NCBI GenBank assembly: GCA_934045905.1
Contig: OW203765.1
Location: 31,777,997-31,841,996, forward strand
Source: Leuctra nigra
Taxonomy: Eukaryota > Arthropoda > Insecta > Plecoptera > Leuctridae
Direction of reading: 5' to 3'
DNA: 64,000 nt
Shown here piece after piece: positions 1-9,648 of this stretch. The notes beneath the pieces were generated by a model that saw only the letters and a list, made by a program, of their open reading frames with translations, was not told the DNA's origin and ran no database searches. How positions within the stretch are numbered: the first letter of the stretch is position 1; each line of letters opens with the position of its first letter. The translations under genes and the position numbers were made by a program.

Positions 1-614
1 GCGTAACTGTCTCATCGAACTAGACACAGGGATTTAAAATTAACAAGAATAGCGAAAGTCGTTTCGCAAACTTTTACCACAACATTTGCGCTAGCTCAGT
101 GAAATATTGCCTTAAATTTATCAACATCTTTCACTGGTGTTTCGCTTCTCCAGCGAAATACTTACATTGTATTATTTACGCATTTCTAGTGAAATAATTC
201 CGCTGTGGAAATAAAACTAATTTCACTACCCCAGTGAAAGAGTTGCACTGGATTAGTGAAAAGTTTAGGTAGGCCAGTGTAAAACTTACGTAAAATATAG
301 AAAACGTAGCACTGGATTAGCGAAATGATTCGCAAGGATAGCATAATACTTTTGCTAAAATATCAACGGTTTAGCGAAATGTTTCGCAAGGCTAGTAAAA
401 TACTTTTTGCTAAAATATCAATGGCTTAGCGAAATGTTTCGCAAGGCTAGCATAATACTTTTGCTAAAATATGAACAGCTGGATTAGGGAAATATTATAC
501 CGGATATAGGAATAACGCCTTGAGTCAAATCTGAAACAGTAAAAAATTAAGTTTATAGTATTTATTGTCAATTATAATATCAGCAAGTACATAAAAATGT
601 TGATGTAATGATAA
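1..614. repeat. Degenerate GCGAAA-rich repeat with a 3-copy tandem
   Basis: No gene is visible. The stretch repeats the words TAGCGAAA and TTCGCAAG many times. Three near-identical tandem units of 54-55 bp lie at 317-370, 371-425 and 426-480, each starting TTAGCGAAATG and ending in AAAATAT(C/G)AA. The rest is a more diverged version of the same motif, which suggests an old minisatellite or the end of an element. The identity is unknown. Confidence 0.6.
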
Positions 615-1927
615 CCCATAAAAAACACTACGTGTAAAAATACCAGCCAAGTCTCTTCAACTATAAAAAAATATAGGAAATCTTAAAAATTTAGCACTGA
701 AAAGTAGTGATATCAAAAAATGGGCCAAGTCAAAACATGATTTTAAAAACCGAAATATACTTGGCGCATCGTGTATAAATAATATAGATGCCAAAAATCA
801 AATGTAAATTTAAATATAAATAATATACCTTAATGTCCTAAAAAAAACGATGCGCCAAGTATATTTCGGTTTTTAAAATCATGTTTTGACTTGGCCCATT
901 TTTTGATATCACTACTTTTCAGTTCTGAATTTTTAAGATTTCCTATATTTTTTGATAGTTGAAGAGACTTGGCTGGTATTTTTACACGTAGTGTTTTTTA
1001 TGGGGATATCACTCCTTTTTTTAGATGATTTTCACACTTGTAACACAAATCGGAGCAACAATGACTAATTCCTTTAAAAAAATACGCCATTTCCGATTTG
1101 GTTACTAAGAAAACATGCGTTTGGTACTAAATAATGCTTAAAATGATATTCCATGAGGAATAGCGAAAGCTTCGTTCCAATCGGTCCAGCCGTTTTCGAG
1201 ATATGGCATCACTTCCGGTTAACAAAATGGCGACTGAAATCACTGCCACCAAGAATTAATTTATATAAATGTTTTGTATCATTATAAGACTTCTGGATAT
1301 GTAGTTATTGCAGTAAGAGGTGATTAAAGTCTGATTTTTCATTTTTATGACGTCATTTCCGGTTTTGGTAATAGTAAATGTATATTTCGACTATTGATAT
1401 TTCATATACAGGACCGTCTGAATCGATTGGCGCAAATTTCGTTCCGATCGGGTTAGCCGTTCTCGAGATATGACGTCACTTCCAGTTTCAAAATGGCGGC
1501 ACAAAAAATTCGTAAGGGCAAGGTATCTTTAAACAGACGAGCTGTATATGTGGTGAAAATTTCGGGAAAATCGACCCAGCCGTTTAGGCTGTGGCGGAGA
1601 CCGCGGAATTTATTGGAAGATGATTAAGAATAATAATCATCTGAAGAAAGCCGTACAATTTCACTGTTTTCACGGTCCTCTAGCTCGCAAACGGCATAAC
1701 TTATTGTTCCCAAATTTGGTATATATTGTGGGGTGGGCCATTGCTCAAAATTAAGATATTTCGCAACAATGTGAGATTTTCCATTTTTAAGATCCAGTAG
1801 GCCGAAAATGGCACTTTGATGCTTACAGTAAAAGTGGGTTGCTCCAGCCTTTAGGTTTGAATGGTATGTTTTGTGAGAGTGTGCGCGCCGTACGACTTGG
1901 CTGGCGTGGAGCGACCGCTCCACTAGA
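615..1927 (-). mobile_element. HLE-1 copy A (Helitron-like, complete, 1313 bp)
   Basis: Read on the minus strand it begins TCTAGTGGAGCGGTCGCTCC after an A at 1928. It runs through the interior modules and ends in the long hairpin (615-1015) with ATGGG followed by T. The interior holds CRE/ETS sites on the minus strand near 1210 (degenerate), 1349 and 1461, two of them next to AAAATGGCG words. No protein is encoded, so it is non-autonomous. It lies head to head with copy B. The assignment to Helitron-like elements rests on the TC start, the terminal hairpins and A/T flanks without duplication; no Rep/helicase is present. Confidence 0.75.
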
Positions 1928-2124
1928 TGCGGCTGGTAATGTAGTTCCTGACAGCAGCAATGATTTTTGTTCTTCATCAATTCTTGCAAGTTCTGGAAGA
2001 AACAATTACTTATTGTTAATTTTAGTTCAGGTGAATAATTTTACACTTTTCAGCTCTCACAATTTTAGGTATAGGTACCTACCAACAAAATTTAAGAAAA
2101 AATTACGCTTTCCTTAATTATATA
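1928..2124. other. Spacer between head-to-head HLE-1 copies
   Basis: About 200 bp separate the 5' ends of copies A and B. I see no repeat, splice pair or RNA in it. A short open frame crosses it but extends into both elements, so it is not evidence for a gene. Confidence 0.4.
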
Positions 2125-3437
2125 TCTAGTGGAGCGGTCGCTCCACGCCAGCCAAGTCGTACGGCGCGCGCACACTCTCATTTAAAAAGGCTGGAGCAAC
2201 CCACTTTTACTGCAAGCATCAAAGTGTCATTTTCGGCCTACTGCATCTTAAAATTGGGAAATCTCACATTGTTGCGAAATATCTTAATTTCGAGCTATGG
2301 CCCATCCCACCACATGTACCAAATTTGGGAACAATGGGTTATTCCGTTTGCGAGCGGGATGACCGTGAATATCGTGAAATTCGACGGCTTTCTTCATAAT
2401 AATATTAATTATGATGATTCATCTTCCAATAAATTCCCCGGTCTCCGCCACAGCCTAAACGGCTAGGTTGATTGACCCGAAATTTTCACCACATATACAG
2501 CTCGTCTGCCTGATGATACCTTGCCCTTATGAATTTTTTGTGCCGCCATTTTGAAACCGGAAGTGACGTCATATCTCAAAAACGGCTAAACCGATCGGAA
2601 CGAAATTTGCGCCAATCGATTCAGACGGTCCTTTATATGAAATAACAACAGTGAAATTAAAGTTTTCTAATTACTGAAACCGGAAATGACGTCATAGTTT
2701 AGCGAAATCTGCCTAAATTCACTTCCCCTTTATATAAAAACCAACTACATATTCAGAAGGCTTATAATGAAATATTAGTATTTATATACATATTAATACA
2801 ATGTGTAAGAACTTTCAGCCGCCATTTTGAAAACCGGAAGTGATGCCATATCTCGAAAACGGCTGGACCTATTGGAACGATGCTTTCGCAATTCTTCATG
2901 GCATATCACTTTAAGTTTATATTTAGCTCCAAACAAAATTTTTCTTAGTAACTAATTCGGAAATGGCGTATTTTTTTAAAGGAATTAAGGAATTATCCAT
3001 TGTTGCCCCAATAAGTTTTACAAGTTGTGTAAATAAACTAAAAAAATAAGTGATATCCCCATAAAAAACACTCCGTGTAAAAATACCAGCCAAGTCTCTT
3101 CAACTAAAAAAAAATATGAAATCTAAAATTTCTGCACTGAAACGTAGTGATATCAAAAAATTAGCCAAGTCAAAACTTTATTTGAAAATTAAAATATACT
3201 TGGCGCATCGTTTTTTTAGGGCATTGTAGGTATACTATAAGTATGTATTTATATCTAGCCTATACTTCTAAGCTATTTATATACACGATGCGCCAAGTAT
3301 TTTTTAATTTTCAAATAAAGTTTTGACTTGGCTAATTTTTTGATATCACTACGTTTCAGTGCAGAATTTTTAGATTTCATATTTTTTTTTAGTTGAAGAG
3401 ACTTGGCTGGTATTTTTACACGGAGTGTTTTTTATGG
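2125..3437 (+). mobile_element. HLE-1 copy B (Helitron-like, complete, 1313 bp)
   Basis: Starts TCTAGTGGAGCGGTCGCTCC after A and ends ATGG before T. The 3' hairpin spans 3057-3437, with arms starting CCCCATAAAAAACACTCCG. YY1-ETS-CRE modules lie near 2546-2575, 2681-2698 and 2820-2850 (the last has TGATGCCA in place of the CRE). It has the same length as copy A but differs at many positions, so it is an independent insertion or an old inverted duplicate. It has no coding capacity. Confidence 0.78.
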
Positions 3438-4171
3438 TTTAAATTTACCAAAAACGTACTGCTCTGTTGTAGGTTTGGGGCCATATTACCTCCAGTTTAA
3501 TCTTCAGTTTAGCTTTAGTTAAACTCCACTTAGGGAAAAGTGGTGTATTAACATACTGCGGCTTAAATAAACTGCGGTCTATGTAGTGTAAACTGAGGAA
3601 ATAAGCCCCGGAATTAAATTGCAGTATATAATGGTAATACACATTAATTTCTGATTAATGGTTCTACCGGCCCATAGTTTATCTACTCATATATGGGCTA
3701 AGACATAAAATTCAAACTTAGCATATAGTATCGATATTTGGTGTGAAAATCTCCAAATACTTGTAGGTACCTATACCGAACACTGAACAGATTTATCAAG
3801 TTTTAAAGAAACAAATTCTTTGGGACTAAATGCTAACCAAACTGAACTTTCAAACTGAACTGAACAAATCATTTCCCAACACAAGAAGTTAAAAACTATA
3901 ACCATGCTATAACCAATAAAAATATAATTTGTACATACCTGGTGCTGTATGTTCACTGTTCATAAATTGTTGAGCGATGTCGGCAATGCTGTTGATGACA
4001 CAGGAGATGACAGTGATGCTGCAGAATGCAGATGTCACAGACGAAGATGTCCTCTACTGATGGAGGGTCCACTGATATCGATTATGTAGAGCCAGATGTA
4101 GAGTCGAAAATGTTGACCCTGCACATAAATAGACACGTAGTAATAAATACCAACTGCAATGTGAAAAGATT
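3438..4171. other. Unassigned intergenic or intronic sequence
   Basis: No exon-like GC-rich block, repeat end or RNA is recognised, apart from short AT-rich open frames with no family resemblance. Near its right edge, a short word around 4144-4164 recurs at 4445-4465, which points to a local duplication. Confidence 0.4.
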
Positions 4172-4244
4172 TTCCTCGAGTGGGACTCGAACCCACGACC
4201 TTCCGATATCCAGTCAGATGCTCTACCAGCTGAGCTATCGAGGC
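4172..4244 (-). pseudogene. tRNA-like sequence (SINE head or tRNA pseudogene)
   Basis: The minus strand folds as a tRNA: acceptor GCCTCGA/TCGAGGA with one end mismatch, D arm GCTC..GAGC, anticodon stem TCTGA/TCGGA, and T arm GTGGG-TTCGAGT-CCCAC. A and B boxes (TAGCTCAGCTGG and GGTTCGAGTCC) are intact. The anticodon position reads GGA (Ser), but the variable arm is only 5 nt and position 37 is U, which does not fit tRNA-Ser. The start resembles animal tRNA-Tyr. It is therefore best read as a tRNA-derived SINE promoter or a decayed tRNA, not a working gene. Confidence 0.6.
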
Positions 4245-5429
4245 AGTTCACAGTGCAGCGGCTGTGTTCCAATATAAGCTGCGTTAGCAACTTACCGATT
4301 TTGAAGATAGGGTCAGAAGACCGTGAATTTCATCCACGTTTGACAACTGACTAACTTCATTCGACTTGGTATTCTCATAAGCAGATGAGTGCGCATATGT
4401 ATGAATTATGGTTATTACTGAATCCCTCAGTTAGGTGAATGTTAATAAATACCAACTGCAATGTGATAAACTGGTGATAAATAGACTTATATATCTATAA
4501 GACTTATAGACTTATATATATGGTGATAAATAGATTTATCACATGCAATGTGATAAATAGACACGTAGTAATTCAAAATGCATAATACACATCATACAAT
4601 GCAGTGAAATGCCTACAGCTTCACCATCCTTCAACATCTTTTGTTAATTTATTTGATTTTATTTATAACTGAAATTTTTGTTTTAGTTCTGAACAATTAT
4701 ACATTTTTATTAGACCTGGATTAATTCGGTAAATGCTTACTTGTTGTAGGCCAATAACATGGGTCTATTAAATTTGGAATATAAACATTCTACATTGATT
4801 GACGGAAAAATGGTGAAATACAGTAGTCACCCAATCTATGTGAAATAGGTTATCATCCAGGGGATCGAACCCGAACCTAAACCCGAACCCGTAAACGATC
4901 GGGTTCGATGCCCTGTTATCATCATGTATGTACTAGGGACTAAAACGTATATGTACCTACGGTTACATTTTATTTTCAGTAAAATCATTTGATCAAAGTT
5001 TTACTTTAAAGAAATTTTACCGTGAAAATGTATGCCATTATGGTGCAATCACCATAAGATCCCTCGCCTCGCCTATAAGATAATGATAAACTTACCTATT
5101 GATCTAGCAGTAAATTGGAAAACTAGTCCTTACATAATTAATTATGTAATTTAATTGACATTTCCAATTTAAAGCAATTGAAAATGGACTTTTTTATTTA
5201 CAATTTAATTAGGAGCAAGTTGGCTCTGGGGTAAAGCACTGGGGGGAAGCTGCATAACGTCGACTTACTTGTGTGAAAGGGTCTTTTAATGACTGAAAGG
5301 CGACTGAAAGGCGGGCAACATTAAACCGTGTAAATTATAGGCTTCAATCATTTCTTGTATAGGTAGTTATTGTTAAAAATGATATATAAAAATGGAAATT
5401 ACAACGTGTTTGTTCGACCAATGCTCCAG
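4245..5429. other. Mostly unassigned sequence with local duplications
   Basis: Repeats of ATAAATACCAACTGCAATG (4445 on, as at 4144) and of GTGATAAATAGAC occur at 4440-4570. Around 4857-4915 a short inverted pair flanks a GAACCCGAACC tract. No coding block is seen until the acceptor at 5428-5429. Confidence 0.4.
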
Positions 5430-5513
5430 GCCGCGACGATCCTGTCGCAGCTTCCGGGACCTGCATCCACCGATGATCTACCGCAAGTCGTCGCCAGTGA
5501 GGCAACGGAAAAT
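5430..5513 (+). CDS. Host gene exon 1 in this window (internal exon, phase 0/0)
   Basis: An 84-nt GC-rich exon preceded by a pyrimidine-containing acceptor (GTTTGTTCGACCAATGCTCCAG) at a sharp rise in GC content and followed by a strong donor GTAAGTG. It translates to 28 open residues beginning AATILSQLPGP and ending SEATEN. Phase 0 at both ends matches the next exon at 11984. An alternative frame starting from an ATG at 5392 is open but ends in phase 2, which the next exon cannot continue without a stop. Earlier exons lie outside the window or are unseen. The gene family is not recognised. Confidence 0.55.
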
Positions 5514-5756
5514 GTAAGTGATTGCTAGTTTCCTTTTTTGCAGTTCAGAATATTGGGATTAATTTGGATTTTGATGTCGTTGCGACCACCTTCATTTCAC
5601 TGCCATTAAGATAACATAACGCCGAATTAAATGTGGTCGCGACGAGATCAAAAGGAGACATAGAATAGGGCCCCAGATGAGTGTTCGCGATCATCGAACA
5701 CTCATAGAACTTGTACTTGTATACAATAGAATAGAAGTGTTTTCTCGAGCTCCAAG

Positions 5757-6175
5757 TTGCCTGCTCTCCTAGTGTTTACGTTTGGTTCGGTTATGTCGTG
5801 CACGAAGTGTAGTAATACAGTTTTCGCTGAAGATTCAGATTATGTAGTTTGTCTGGGGTGTGACATCAAACTTCATATAGCTTGCGCGGGGCTAAAGAAA
5901 GTGAAAGCGTCGTGGCGTTGTATCAAGTGTCGCGAGACTTCTAAAGCGAGTGCTACTCCTGACGGCACTGACCAGGCGTTTTCATTCAGTGACGCGGCGC
6001 TTACCAAGCTCATTGCGGACTTTCGAGGTGAATGTAGAGGCAGTTTTAAATCTTTACGTGCAGAAATCAAGCAGATTAGATTATTATTGTTTAATGGTGC
6101 GTCGACAACTAGGTCATTTTGCGCACATTACTATTTACTGGGTAATAAATACTACACTTGAATCTTGAATCTTGA
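5757..6175 (+). mobile_element. Internally deleted LINE: ORF1 PHD-type finger joined to 3' tail
   Basis: The open frame (134 codons from 5757; the second Met at codon 13 is the likelier start) carries a Cys4-His-Cys3 PHD-like finger: C15-X2-C18, C32-X2-C35, H40-X2-C43, C55-X2-C58. A polar stretch follows. PHD-type fingers at the N terminus of ORF1 are known from several insect non-LTR retrotransposons. The frame then stops, and the sequence runs straight into TAATAAATACTACAC and a TTGAATC repeat tail at about 6160-6175, typical of a LINE 3' end. The central ORF1, the whole reverse transcriptase and the endonuclease are missing. It is a deletion derivative lying in host intron 1. Confidence 0.6.
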
Positions 6176-6764
6176 AAACACTAAACTCAGATGCTGTTGG
6201 ATAATTTGCACTGCTTGCCCACGCACAATATGAGAAAACTGAGTAATCTCTAGTGATCACATTTCCCACGTTGCTGACTCGCTCAAAGCAATCTGAAATT
6301 CACTGGCTTCGACATGTTTGAACTAACATTAGGGAATAGGGAAGTGAAGTGAAGTGAAGTTTAGATTTTAGATTAATAAATATTTTATGAAAGTTGAGAT
6401 GTTGTTGAAGACCGATGTGGTATTATTTTTGTTGTGTGATGAATAGTTTTCAAGGAACGAATTTACAAAGTTTGGTAGATTGTAGCTGTCCATGAAACAC
6501 ACGACGACGTCACACGCCGAGTCGGGCCGTGTAGATAATGTTAGCCAGAGCCGATTCTAAGCATCCCGTAACACAGCGAACACGGTGTGTGAAGTACAGC
6601 TTGCTTTTGCAGGGGAGTGAAATGTCGAAAACTAATAAATTAATTATAGGAAATATATGAATTAAAAAAATATAATAAAATTTCACATTGCTCTAGCTTT
6701 GAGGCTCTTCTGTATATAAAAAATTATAATATCAACATTCACCTATTCCCCATGAATGATTATG
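6176..6764. repeat. Unassigned intron with a short dispersed repeat
   Basis: The segment 6369-6460 (TTTATGAAAGTTGAGATGTTG and following) recurs at 61845-61920 with about 90% similarity, so it is a dispersed repeat of unknown class. The remainder shows no gene or structured element. Confidence 0.45.
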
Positions 6765-6976
6765 ATGATGATTGGGAGATAATGGTGAAGAGTAGGTAAG
6801 GATGGAAGGTGGGAAGGAGGCGGTCGTGGCCTATTAGTAGGGTACCTTCCCAGCATTTGCCTGTCGACTGAGGGAAAACCACGAAAAAACCCCAGTCAGG
6901 AAGGACGGCCGCGGAAATCGAACCCGGGCCTCCGGAATACAAGTTCAGAGCGTTAACCACTCACCCAACCTGTTCC
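6765..6976 (-). mobile_element. tRNA-derived SINE, copy 1
   Basis: On the minus strand it reads ACGGAACAGGTTGGGTGAGT, then a GGTTAAC A-box-like part and the B box GGGTTCGATTTCC. After that comes a conserved body containing GGTTTTCCCTCAGTCGACAG and GCAAATGCTGGG, then an ATCATCATAATCATTC tail. The same unit recurs at 12990-13235 and, truncated, at 14540-14633. The body resembles the widely shared central domain of arthropod SINEs. No protein is encoded. Confidence 0.7.
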
Positions 6977-7675
6977 GTCAGAGCATATTAGTTTGTCTTT
7001 TGCTCAAATAGAACCTTTATAGAACCTTCAGAAATGCATAGGTTTGAAATCAGTTAATTACGTCATGTTACCTCCGATGCATAGTATGGTGAAATACATT
7101 TGAACAAGTAGATTATTCAATTTGTTTTTTAAATTCCTTTTTGAATATGATAGAATGATAATGATAATTGATAATGATATGATTATGACTTTCCACTCAA
7201 AAATAAAAAATCGCCCTATATATTTTTTGACAGATTCATTGGCCAATTTTGGAGAACTTTTAATATGTTATAAACAGTTTAATTTCGGATCGATTTATAC
7301 AAAAAGTATGTTATTATCGTTATTAAAGATGTAGATATCGCATATCGCAGTATTCCGCAGGGAAATACTTGAATTCTAGTGAAAGAGAAATGGTTATGAA
7401 TTGAGTTTGGAATCGACCTTTGAAAAAGGTTGCAAGAGCAACAGCAATAAGCAATAAGAAAAATCTGTATGTGTTTTGGAATCTATTAGTGTAACGTGTA
7501 ATTATTTAATTTGATTCAAGAGGATGATCATGTTGGACAAATGAGTAAATGAGTTGTCTCATTGGATAATACCTCTGTTGAATTAGTTTTGCAAACTTGA
7601 GAAAATTTTGAGAATTCAACCTCATATTGGAGCAAATCTGTGCATTCTGTGCAACACTTAATCAACATTTGTGAA
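6977..7675. other. Unassigned AT-rich intron
   Basis: Nothing beyond low-complexity GATAATGAT stretches near 7150-7180. The short overlapping open frames are AT-rich and have no homologous pattern. Confidence 0.4.
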
Positions 7676-7880
7676 CTAGAGGGTCCCGTCATGTATAACA
7701 TGACCAATGCGCACCAGTGAGGTATGCATAAATATTAAATATAAAAAGACAGCAATATATGTCAGCAGATTGTGCGTCGTTAATACACACGTTACGTAAT
7801 TAACAGACCAAATGCCCAACAAAATACGTAAATGAGGTACGAAGGAAGGCAATTTAATCATACCTACAGAATGGTAAAAC
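7676..7880 (-). mobile_element. HLE-3 copy 1: canonical Helitron-type 3' terminus
   Basis: Read on the minus strand the sequence ends with a GTCATGT..ACATGAC stem (degenerate here: GTCATGTTATACATGAC), then GGGACCCTCTAG, followed by T. This is the classic Helitron 3' arrangement of a short hairpin about 10 nt before CTRR and a T flank. Body words (GCGCACCAGTG, GTGCGTCGTTAATA, CAATTTAATCATA) recur at 25635-25850 and, on the opposite strand, at 57600-57780. The 5' end is not identified. Confidence 0.55.
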
Positions 7881-8046
7881 CTATTATGGTAAATCAATTA
7901 CATAAGTCTTCAAATGTAAACCATGACCATGAGTAATAGTAAGAAAATTAAGAAAATGTATAGTGTCATAATGCGCCGTTAAAATATAGGTGAAGTTGAT
8001 ATCGTGACCCGATACACACGACACATTCTTTATTTGTGATACCAAT

Positions 8047-8326
8047 TCATAGTTTGCACGTGACATCATCTCTTTGTTGAGAGGCCATATTGGTGTAACG
8101 TGTCAGAACGGCTGTCAATCTGTGTTTCAGTATTGTGGTGAAATAATGGTTACCTGTGCAATAAACTGCAGAAGAAATTCTTATGGGTATAAAACCACCT
8201 CATATATTAAATATCTTTGATTAACCGCTTATAATTAGCATTAATCGACTTGACATCTGTAAAATGGTTGAAATTTACTTTTTTACATTGTTGATGAAAA
8301 ACAAATGAAGCTCGTGCAAACTATGA
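8047..8326. mobile_element. MITE with TTCATAGTTTGCACG terminal repeats
   Basis: TTCATAGTTTGCACG at 8047-8061 is mirrored by CGTGCAAACTATGAA at 8311-8326. A related copy in the opposite orientation lies at 57791-58172. The body is non-coding. The target duplication is unclear. Confidence 0.5.
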
Positions 8327-8329
8327 ATG

Positions 8330-9329
8330 CATGGTGAGCTTCATTATATCCGTTTCTCTGAGGTCAGAGGTAGGTATAAGAGCGGAAGGTCATATGTTTT
8401 GGATTTCTCAGTGCACACTTTTGGAATGGTAATCAAGCTCTATAAGTACCTACCATTGGACTGATGTTAACAAATACAGTTATATTGAAGTATAGGTACC
8501 CTTACAGAAGGCCCATGTCACCATTACAAATATGATTGGATGAAGACTTCAGCTCAGAATTACTGGTTATTGAGATCACTTTAAGAATCATTAAAATTGA
8601 CTTCCGCCCATCTGCCTCTAAGGTACCTATCAGTATGCAATGTAAAAATTTAAGCATTGATGTTTAAAACATTACCAACAGTAACTTGACGTCGTTTACA
8701 TGACTCAATACACACCACTCTTAGTAAATAAGAAACGAAGGAAAATTATTTCCCAAGAAAATGTATAATATAACTCCATCGACTTTGGTTTGATCATGTT
8801 CACGGCCTACGAAATTCAGAGCAAGAGAAAATAAGAAAAATAACATTTGAAGTTTCTTGCCGAGATGACGTTTTTAATGTCATGTGCTGGTTTAGACCGT
8901 ATTAGTATCTTATTATGAATTTATTATAATTACAAAAGGATAAGGTGCTCGTCTTAGGTGAGTTTCGGTTATTAATTTATTCACAAAAGGCAGAAGATGT
9001 AATTTTAGACATGATGGCAATAAAACGCCTCCATCTTAGTTATAGTTTTCAATAAATACCAATGTCAAATCGAAGCGCGCAACCGTTCCTGACAGACAGA
9101 CAGACACACAGACAGAACTGGGTAACTATAAGTAAGATATCTGGATGTATTCAGGATCTCTAGCAGGGGGGGGGGGGTCAGAGTCTCTAGCAGGGGGGGT
9201 CAAGATCTCTGGCAGAGGGGGTCAGGCTCCAGACAAGGGTGGTCCGTTCCCCCCTTTCCCCCCCTATTCCTACGCGCCTGTTAACGAGTTATGACGAGAA
9301 AATACCCCAAAGCATTACAAATTGTAATT
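8330..9329. other. Unassigned intron with a G-rich minisatellite
   Basis: No gene is visible. At about 9150-9235 three units of TCTCTAGCAGGGGGGG(G)TCA type follow each other, next to C-runs at 9247-9265. These runs are prone to assembly error. A GACAGACAGACAGACA stretch sits at 9091. Confidence 0.45.
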
Positions 9330-9590
9330 ATTCCCCGAGCACCGAAACCTTTTTTATTCCCATTGCGCCGAAGGTTTGTCCATGAGCGCCGAAATTTCTA
9401 CCTACTCAAAATACCATGTTGCCAGACAATTTCTCGAGAAGCGATTCCCCGAGCGTCCGAGCGCTGAGCAAAAAGGCTTCTCGAGAAAGTCTGGCAACAT
9501 GGTATTTTGAGCAGGTAGAAATTTCGGCGCTCATGGACAAACCTTCGGCGCAATGGGAATAAAAAAAGGTTTCGGCGCTCGGGGAATAGA
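9330..9590. mobile_element. Foldback element with arms of about 115 bp
   Basis: The left arm starts ATTCCCCGAGCACCGAAACC and the right arm ends with the complementary GGTTTCGGCGCTCGGGGAAT. The arms pair almost perfectly around a loop of about 30 nt near 9440-9475. GCGCCGAA words recur inside the arms. Open frames crossing it read through the palindrome and are not credible genes. Confidence 0.7.
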
Positions 9591-9648
9591 CGCAGGCTCG
9601 TCGAGCATCGAAGGTAGTAGATTCGAGATTCCAACAACAACAATACAA

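Noticed and set aside
4172..4244. Functional tRNA-Ser(GGA)
   Set aside because: The fold is tRNA-like, but the short variable arm, U37 and an end mismatch do not fit a working tRNA-Ser.
5392..5513. First coding exon starting at ATG 5392
   Set aside because: The frame is open, but the donor leaves phase 2, which cannot continue into exon 2 without a stop. The acceptor at 5428-5429 with phase 0 fits better and coincides with the GC rise.
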